NCBI GenBank assembly: GCA_945901835.1 | Contig: CAMDMH010000041.1 | Coordinates: 1-11,274 of the forward strand | DNA: 11,274 nt | Direction of reading: 5' to 3' | DNA from: Devosia equisanguinis | GTDB lineage: Bacteria; Pseudomonadota; Alphaproteobacteria; Rhizobiales; Hyphomicrobiaceae | Shown: in pieces, positions 6,308 to 11,274 of the stretch | Position numbering within the stretch: the stretch's first letter is position 1 | Layout of the letters: the number at the start of each line of letters is the position of its first letter | Notes under the pieces: generated by a model | What the model was told of the DNA's origin: nothing | Seen by the model: the letters and a program-made list of their open reading frames with translations, nothing else | The model's database searches: none | Program-made: the position numbers and the translations under genes

Positions 6308-7819
6308 ATGGAAGAGATCTCGTCGCTGATAGGCGGATTCAAGGTTGCGCTCTCCTGGTACAACCTCGCGCTGATGTTCGTGGGCATTTTGCTGGGCGTC
6401 ATTATCGGTGTGCTCCCGGGTCTGGGCGGTGCCAATGGCGTGGCGATCCTCCTGCCCCTCACGTTCACCATGCCGCCGACGTCGGCCATCATCATGCTCT
6501 CCTGCATCTACTGGGGAGCCCTGTTCGGCGGCGCGATCACTTCGATCCTCTTCAACATTCCCGGCGAGCCCTGGTCCGTCGCCACGACTTTCGACGGCCA
6601 TCCCATGGCCCAGCAGGGCAAGGCCGACGAAGCGCTGACGGCCGCCTTCACCTCGTCGTTCGTCGGCGCGCTGTTCGCTGTGATCCTGATCACCTTCCTC
6701 GCCCCGCTGATCGCGAAATTCGCGCTGCAATTCGGTCCAGCCGAGTTCTTCTCGGTTTTCTTCCTGACGTTCGCGAGCTTCGTGGGCATGGGCAAAGGCT
6801 CGCCGTTCAAGGTGCTCGCCTCGATGTGCATCGGCTTCGCACTCGGCTCGGTCGGCCTCGACAAGATGACCGGCTCTCTGCGCCTCACCTTCGGCCACGA
6901 AGAGCTGCTAGGTGGCTTCGACTTCCTGATCGCCGTAATCGGACTGTTCGGCATCGCGGAAATCCTGGCGTCGGTCGAGAGCGGACTGAAATTCCAGGGC
7001 GCAGCCGCAACCATCCGGCTCGATGCGGTGCTGCAGACGTGGAAGCGGCTCGGTGGATTGTGGGCGACCTCCCTCAAGAGCTGCATCATCGGCTGCTGGA
7101 TGGGCATCACGCCGGGCGGCGCCACGCCGGCGTCGTTCATGAGCTACGGCATCGCCAAGCGCTTCTCGAAGAACGGCCACAATTTCGGCAAGGGCGAGCT
7201 CGAAGGCGTCGTCGCGCCGGAGACGGCCGCGCATGCCGCCGGAACCAGCGCGCTGCTGCCGATGCTGACGCTCGGCATTCCCGGATCGCCGACTGCTGCT
7301 GTGCTGTTGGGCGGCCTGATGATCTGGGGCCTGCAGCCCGGACCGATGCTGTTCGTCGAGCAGAAGGACTTCGTTTGGGGCCTGATCGCCTCGATGTATC
7401 TGGGCAACATCGTCGGCCTGATCGTCGTACTGACCTGCGTGCCGCTGTTCGCCGCAATCCTGCGTGTGCCCTTCGCCATCATCGCGCCGGTCATCCTGGT
7501 CGTCTGTGCCGTCGGCGCCTTCACCGTGAAGAACAACATGTTCGACGTGTGGATGATGCTGGGCTTCGGCGTCATCGGCTACACCTTCAACAAGCTCGGC
7601 TATCCCATCGCGCCGCTGGTCCTGGCGATCGTGCTCGGCGATAAGGCCGAGGAGTCGTTCCGGCAAGCCTTGCTGGGCAGCCAGGGCAGCATCGCAGTCT
7701 TCTGGTCGAACTGGTTGGTCGGCACGATCATGACGCTCGGCATGTTGCTGCTGTTCTGGCCGCTCATCACCTGGCTGCAGGCCAAAGTAAAATCTGCCGC
7801 CGTTGCTGCAGGCCGCTGA
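6308..7819 (+). CDS. tctA: Tripartite tricarboxylate transporter, large membrane subunit TctA
   Basis: This is the main permease of a TTT importer, a secondary carrier driven by an ion gradient and fed by a periplasmic binding protein. The 503-residue length is normal. Family motifs are clear: GVLPGLGGANGVAILLPLTF (34-53), NIPGEPWSV and DGHPMAQQGKA (83-105), a second glycine-rich block GITPGGATPASF (266-277), GIPGSPTAAVLLGG (323-336), and GYTFNKLGYPIAPLVLA (424-440). Hydrophobic segments fill most of the chain, consistent with about 11-12 membrane helices in two related halves. The ATG at 6308 has GGAG five bases upstream and gives the expected N-terminus; an upstream in-frame ATG at 6227 lacks support. 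It opens a plus-strand operon diverging from the oxalate genes. Substrate is inferred from context to be oxalate. Confidence 0.95.
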   Translation: MEEISSLIGGFKVALSWYNLALMFVGILLGVIIGVLPGLGGANGVAILLPLTFTMPPTSAIIMLSCIYWGALFGGAITSILFNIPGEPWSVATTFDGHPMAQQGKADEALTAAFTSSFVGALFAVILITFLAPLIAKFALQFGPAEFFSVFFLTFASFVGMGKGSPFKVLASMCIGFALGSVGLDKMTGSLRLTFGHEELLGGFDFLIAVIGLFGIAEILASVESGLKFQGAAATIRLDAVLQTWKRLGGLWATSLKSCIIGCWMGITPGGATPASFMSYGIAKRFSKNGHNFGKGELEGVVAPETAAHAAGTSALLPMLTLGIPGSPTAAVLLGGLMIWGLQPGPMLFVEQKDFVWGLIASMYLGNIVGLIVVLTCVPLFAAILRVPFAIIAPVILVVCAVGAFTVKNNMFDVWMMLGFGVIGYTFNKLGYPIAPLVLAIVLGDKAEESFRQALLGSQGSIAVFWSNWLVGTIMTLGMLLLFWPLITWLQAKVKSAAVAAGR

Positions 7820-7891
7820 GCATCGCCCACCACCAACCCCATATGCCGAAGTCCAGAACAATAGTCCGAACGGGACCAAAGGGAGAACGAC

Positions 7892-8917
7892 ATGCGTAAA
7901 TCCACCGCCGCCATAGGTATTTGCTGTATCGCCACAAGCTTCGCTACCGGCATCGCGAGCTTTTCACCGGCTTTGGCCCAGGCATGGGAGCCGACCCGGC
8001 CAGTAAACTTCATCATTCCGGCCGGAACGGGCGGCGGCGCCGATCAGATGGCGCGCCTCCTCCAGGGCGTGGTGACCAAGCACAGCCTGATGAAGCAGCC
8101 GATGGTCGTCGTCAACAAGGGCGGCGGTGCGGGGGCCGAAGGCTTCCTCGAAATGAAGCACGCCAAGAACGATCCCCACAAGATCGTCGTCACGCTGTCG
8201 AACCTGTTCACGACGCCGTTGGCGACCGGCGTACCGTTCAACTGGAAGGATTTGACCCCCGTCGCGATGCTGGCGCTCGACCAGTTCGTCCTGTGGGTCA
8301 ACGCCGAAGCTCCCTACAAGTCCGTCAAGGACTATATCGAAGCGGTCAAGGCGGGAGACGACAAGAAGTTCAAGATGGGCGGAACAGGCTCCAAGCAGGA
8401 AGACCAGATCATCACGGTGGCTCTCGAGAAGCTGACCGCTCCGAAGAAGTTCACGTACATACCCTACGCCGGCGGCGGCGCGGTGGCGACCCAGCTCGTC
8501 GGCAAGCACGTCGATTCCACCGTCAACAATCCGATCGAGGCCGTATCGCAGTGGAAGGCCGGCGCGCTTCGTCCCCTGTGCATTTTCGATGACCAGCGCA
8601 GCGTGCACAAGGGTAAGGTGACCTCGACCCAGGCTTGGTCTGATATCCCGACCTGCATGGAGAGCGGCGTCAAGGTCGACTACCAGATGCTGCGCGGGAT
8701 CTTCATGGGGCCCGGCGCGACACCCGCTCAAGTCGACTTCTATGTCGATCTTTTCAAGAAAGTCGCTGCGACCGACGAATGGAAGAAATTCATGGAGGAC
8801 GGCGCGTTCAACCTGCGCTTCATGGTCGGCGACGAGTTCAAGAAGTGGATCGAATCCAACGACAAGCTCCACTACGACCTCATGAAGGAGGCCGGCTTCC
8901 TCGCCCCCGGTAAATAG
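7892..8917 (+). CDS. tctC: Tripartite tricarboxylate transporter substrate-binding protein TctC
   Basis: This 341-residue periplasmic binding protein (Bug/TctC family) captures the substrate for TctAB. A signal peptide is visible: a basic MRK start, a hydrophobic stretch to about residue 24, and a cleavage site after Ala29 or Ala31 (ALAQA/WEP). The mature start WEPTRPVNFIIPAGTGGGADQ and VVVNKGGGAGAEGF are the two ligand-loop regions of the family, and YIPYAGGGAVATQLVGKHVD is the other conserved block. The ligand loop reads PAGTGGGADQMAR, not the more usual PFxPGGxxDxxAR, which may reflect a small ligand. AGGGAG lies seven bases before the ATG. The gene follows tctA by 72 bases and precedes tctB. 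Family is certain; oxalate as ligand is inferred. Confidence 0.94.
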   Translation: MRKSTAAIGICCIATSFATGIASFSPALAQAWEPTRPVNFIIPAGTGGGADQMARLLQGVVTKHSLMKQPMVVVNKGGGAGAEGFLEMKHAKNDPHKIVVTLSNLFTTPLATGVPFNWKDLTPVAMLALDQFVLWVNAEAPYKSVKDYIEAVKAGDDKKFKMGGTGSKQEDQIITVALEKLTAPKKFTYIPYAGGGAVATQLVGKHVDSTVNNPIEAVSQWKAGALRPLCIFDDQRSVHKGKVTSTQAWSDIPTCMESGVKVDYQMLRGIFMGPGATPAQVDFYVDLFKKVAATDEWKKFMEDGAFNLRFMVGDEFKKWIESNDKLHYDLMKEAGFLAPGK

Positions 8918-8933
8918 GTGACGTGTCAACAAG

Positions 8934-8949
8934 CGGGAGCACACTCCCG
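8934..8949 (+). other. Small stem-loop between tctC and tctB
   Basis: CGGGAG (8934-8939) pairs perfectly with CTCCCG (8944-8949) around a CACA loop, 16 bases after the tctC stop. No T-run follows, so it should not stop transcription efficiently. In many importer operons a hairpin after the binding-protein gene protects that message and keeps binding protein in excess over the membrane subunits; that role is plausible here but not shown. Confidence 0.4.
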
Positions 8950-8981
8950 TCCATCGCCAACCGTCCTCACCGGAAGCCGAC

Positions 8982-9503
8982 ATGAGCCACTCGACCGACG
9001 ACGCCGACACGAGCACGCCGCTCGCCACCAACCGCACGATGGATATGGTGGTCGCCATACTCATCATCGCGCTCGGGAGCGTATTCATCTTCGATAGCTG
9101 GCGCATCGGCTTCGGCTGGCTCGAGGGGCAAGGGCCCGCGCCGGGATTTTTCCCGTTCTGGGTTTCCCTCATGTTGACGGTCGCCAGCATCGTGAACCTC
9201 GTCCGCGCCGCAGCGGGTTCGGAGCCCGACGGAGATGAGACATTCGTATCGCGACAATCGTTCACACGGGTGCTTCTGGTCCTGATCCCGACTGCGCTTT
9301 ATGTCCTTCTGATCCAGTTCATCGGCATATATGTTGCATCAGCGATCTTCATCCTCGGCTTCATGCTCGCTTCGAAGGAAAGCCCGCTGCGCGCCATCCC
9401 GGTCGCCATCTGCGTTCCCCTCGCGCTGTTCTTCATGTTCGAGAAATGGTTCCTGGTCCCCTTGCCTAAAGGACCGCTGGAGGCGTTTCTGGGACTGGCA
9501 TGA
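8982..9503 (+). CDS. tctB: Tripartite tricarboxylate transporter, small membrane subunit TctB
   Basis: This 173-residue membrane protein is the small, poorly conserved subunit of the TTT importer. Hydrophobic segments lie at about 20-40, 56-76, 97-112, 114-130 and 137-158. Family hallmarks are FDSWRIGFGWLEGQGPAPGFFPFW after the first helix and FEKWFLVPLPKGPLE near the C-terminus. A hydrophilic 19-residue N-terminal tail precedes the first helix. GGAAG five bases before ATG 8982 is a modest ribosome-binding site. It completes the three-component set, 64 bases after tctC. The order A-C-B differs from the tctC-tctB-tctA order of the classical Salmonella operon. Confidence 0.92.
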   Translation: MSHSTDDADTSTPLATNRTMDMVVAILIIALGSVFIFDSWRIGFGWLEGQGPAPGFFPFWVSLMLTVASIVNLVRAAAGSEPDGDETFVSRQSFTRVLLVLIPTALYVLLIQFIGIYVASAIFILGFMLASKESPLRAIPVAICVPLALFFMFEKWFLVPLPKGPLEAFLGLA

Positions 9504-9597
9504 CGCGGGCGATTTGCCAGCTCTGGGTTGAGATCGAAACGGGATTGCGGATAGGACTGGGTCCTGAAGTGTCCAGCCTCCACGTTCTGCGAGGAAA

Positions 9598-9621
9598 GGC
9601 CCCGCGCATAGCGTCGGGGCT
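9598..9621 (+). terminator. Stem-loop downstream of tctB, possible end of the transporter operon
   Basis: GCCCCG (9599-9604) pairs with CGGGGC (9615-9620), extended inward by CGC/GCG (9605-9607 with 9611-9613) around an ATA loop, with T9614 bulged and one outer G-U pair possible. The stem is strong but has no T-run after it, so it may be a weak or factor-assisted terminator or a processing site. The rest of the 188-base gap (9504-9691) shows no gene; a minus-strand open frame crosses it but matches nothing I recognise. Confidence 0.35.
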
Positions 9622-9691
9622 CGACGTTGTGGATCATGGCGTGCAATGCAGCATCAGGTGATGCCCAGGCGGGCAGGACGAAGGCGGAATC

Positions 9692-11274
9692 ATGAGTGAT
9701 ACGAGAGCCCGGACCGCCAACGGCGGCCGCGCCATTCATCCAGGAGCAGGACGGCGCAAGGCGTCCATGTTCCCCAAGGGGCGCGTCCTCAGGGGCGAGG
9801 ACCTCGACACCGTCGCGCGCCTGATCGGACCTGGCCCTTACGAGCGCCCGCTGCTGATCGAGTACCTGCACAAGATCCAGGACGCCGAAAGCTGCCTGCC
9901 TGCGGCCCATCTCCACGGCCTCGCCGAGCTGATGCGCATCCCCATGGCCGAGGTCTACGAGGTCGCGACGTTCTACGCGCATTTCGACGTCGTCGGCGAC
10001 GGCGAGCCGCGACCGGCGAAAGTCACGATTCGCGTCTGCGAAAGCCTCTCGTGCATGCTGGCGGGAGCCGAGCAGCTCATCGCCGCGCTCGGCGAGCACG
10101 CGCCCGACGAAGTCCGGGTGCTGCGTGCGCCGTGCATGGGCCGCTGCGATCTCGCGCCCACTGCCGAGGTCGGGCACAACTTCGTCGACCACGCCACGGC
10201 GACGAAGGTGCTCGACACCGCTGCGAAGGGTGACACCCACGAGCACGTGCCGAAATATCAGGATCTCGCCGCCTATCGCGCTGCCGGCGGGTACAAGGTC
10301 TTGGCCGATTGCACCAACGGCAAGCGCACAGTCGATGACGTCATCGCCACCCTATCGGACAGCGGCTTGCGCGGCCTCGGCGGCGCGGGCTTTCCGACAG
10401 GCCGCAAGTGGGGCCTGGTTCGGGCGGAGAATGCTCCGCGTCTCATGGCCGTCAACGGTGACGAAGGGGAACCCGGTACATTCAAGGATCGGATCTACCT
10501 GGAAAGTGATCCGCATAAATTCCTCGAAGGCATGCTGATCGGTGCGTGGGCGGTCGAGGCAACCGACGTCTACATCTACCTCCGCGACGAGTATCCGGCA
10601 GCGCGCGCCATTCTCCTGCGCGAGATCGCGGCGGTCGAAGCCGCCGGATTGGCCAAGCACACGCGCGTGCATCTGAGGCGCGGCGCGGGCGCATACATCT
10701 GCGGCGAAGAATCCGCGATGATCGAATCGATCGAGGGCAAGCGCGGCCTGCCCCGGCATCGTCCGCCCTACGTCGCCCAGGTCGGCTTGTTCGGGCGCCC
10801 GACGCTGGTCAACAATATCGAGACGCTGCTGTGGATCCCCGAGATCCTGGAAAAGGGCGCCGCGTGGTTTGCCGCTCGAGGCGCGGCGGGGGCGAAGGGC
10901 GTGCGCACCTACTCCGTTTCCGGGCGGGTCAAGAAGCCCGGCGTCGTATTAGCGCCCGCCGGCACGACAGCCCGCGAGCTCATCGACCGCTGCGGCGGCA
11001 TGGCTGACGGCCACATCCTCAAGGGTTACCTGCCCGGTGGCGCGTCCGGTGGCATACTGCCGGCCCACATGGTCGACATCCCCCTCGACTTCGGCAAGCT
11101 CGAGACGCACGGCAGCTTCGTGGGTAGTCACGCCGTCGTCATCCTGTCGACGAAGGACGATATGAAACAGGTCGCGCTCAACCTGTTGCGCTTCTTCGAG
11201 GACGAAAGCTGCGGGCAATGCACGCCCTGCCGCAACGGTACGGAAAAGGCAGTCGCATTGCTCGAGGCCGGCAA
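9692..11274 (+). CDS. fdh1B: NAD-dependent formate dehydrogenase beta subunit, NuoE-NuoF fusion (cut by the right edge)
   Basis: The 527 residues in the window join two Complex-I-like modules. The first (about 30-190) is NuoE/FdsG-like, with the 2Fe-2S cysteines Cys116, Cys121, Cys148 and Cys152. The second (from about 200) is NuoF/FdsB-like: GLGGAGFPTGRKW (228-240) and NGDEGEPGTFKDR (255-267) for FMN and NADH binding, GAGAYICGEES (331-341), GRPTLVNNIETL (368-379) and PGGASGGILP (448-457). It then enters the 4Fe-4S motif ESCGQCTPC with Cys507, Cys510 and Cys513; the fourth cysteine would lie past the edge. This fused layout is that of Methylobacterium extorquens Fdh1B, about 570 residues, so roughly 45 residues are missing. 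The subunit passes electrons from the Mo/W catalytic subunit to NAD+. ATG 9692 aligns with the Fdh1B N-terminus and has GAAGG upstream. A gene for the catalytic subunit is expected next. It would oxidise formate released by Frc. Confidence 0.92.
   Translation, partial: MSDTRARTANGGRAIHPGAGRRKASMFPKGRVLRGEDLDTVARLIGPGPYERPLLIEYLHKIQDAESCLPAAHLHGLAELMRIPMAEVYEVATFYAHFDVVGDGEPRPAKVTIRVCESLSCMLAGAEQLIAALGEHAPDEVRVLRAPCMGRCDLAPTAEVGHNFVDHATATKVLDTAAKGDTHEHVPKYQDLAAYRAAGGYKVLADCTNGKRTVDDVIATLSDSGLRGLGGAGFPTGRKWGLVRAENAPRLMAVNGDEGEPGTFKDRIYLESDPHKFLEGMLIGAWAVEATDVYIYLRDEYPAARAILLREIAAVEAAGLAKHTRVHLRRGAGAYICGEESAMIESIEGKRGLPRHRPPYVAQVGLFGRPTLVNNIETLLWIPEILEKGAAWFAARGAAGAKGVRTYSVSGRVKKPGVVLAPAGTTARELIDRCGGMADGHILKGYLPGGASGGILPAHMVDIPLDFGKLETHGSFVGSHAVVILSTKDDMKQVALNLLRFFEDESCGQCTPCRNGTEKAVALLEAG

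Noticed and set aside
5930..6898. Minus-strand open frame spanning the divergent control region and the 5' part of tctA
   Set aside because: Highly charged, repetitive product antisense to tctA, with no ribosome-binding site; it would also cover both candidate operators.
6178..7644. 488-codon plus-strand frame overlapping tctA in another frame
   Set aside because: Arg/His-rich out-of-frame product; the tctA frame carries all TTT motifs and membrane segments.
7964..9265. 433-codon minus-strand open frame across tctC and the start of tctB
   Set aside because: It lies antisense to two clear genes, spans their boundary and has no recognisable domains; antisense frames are expected at this GC content.
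9299..10246. Minus-strand open frame opposite the tctB end and the NuoE-like part of the formate dehydrogenase gene
   Set aside because: It is antisense to two supported genes and shows no domain; only the part in the 9504-9691 gap is kept as an open question.
1..11274. CRISPR arrays, tRNA or rRNA genes, insertion sequences, attachment sites, toxin-antitoxin or defence genes
   Set aside because: No regularly spaced repeats, cloverleaf-like segments, transposase or integrase motifs, or terminal inverted repeats with target duplications were seen by eye.

Overview
The window is GC-rich, densely coded and carries a nearly self-contained locus for taking up and oxidising oxalate. The encoded proteins look alphaproteobacterial, probably Hyphomicrobiales: a fused NuoE/NuoF-type formate dehydrogenase subunit like Methylobacterium Fdh1B, an FCD-type GntR regulator, a tripartite tricarboxylate transporter (TTT), and an intergenic element of the CCCTCTCCCC/GGGGAGAGGG kind common in that order. 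The species cannot be named from sequence alone.

Minus-strand arm (about 1-5839, read right to left): a GntR/FCD regulator (5839-5153), oxalyl-CoA decarboxylase oxc (5061-3343), a PaiB-like FMN-binding split-barrel protein (3268-2618), formyl-CoA:oxalate CoA-transferase frc (2550-1273), a stand-alone 10-formyl-THF hydrolase/formyltransferase-type protein (1090-143), and the first eight codons of a further gene leaving the left edge (25-1). Gaps are 67-182 bases and all genes share one strand, so this is probably one operon. The longest internal gap (1091-1272) is filled by a structured repeat that also supplies the ribosome-binding site of the formyl-hydrolase gene.

Divergent control region (5840-6307): two close variants of a palindrome, TGGCATACCA and TGGTATACCA, each sit at the predicted start region of one of the two diverging transcripts. 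They are natural candidates for operators of the GntR protein.

Plus-strand arm (6308-9503): tctA, tctC and tctB, a complete TTT-family importer in the order A-C-B, predicted to import oxalate. After a 188-base gap holding a stem-loop comes the 5' 527 codons of a NuoE-NuoF fusion subunit of NAD-linked formate dehydrogenase (9692 to the right edge). The molybdenum/tungsten catalytic subunit is expected just beyond the window.

As a pathway: TctABC brings oxalate in. Frc moves CoA from formyl-CoA to oxalate, and Oxc decarboxylates oxalyl-CoA to formyl-CoA and CO2. Formate released by Frc is oxidised to CO2 with NADH production by formate dehydrogenase. The formyl hydrolase/transferase may link the formyl or formate pool to tetrahydrofolate. 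The core enzymes are well known. The least explained parts are the formyl-hydrolase homologue, the flavin-type protein between oxc and frc, the choice of a TTT importer, and the paired operator layout.
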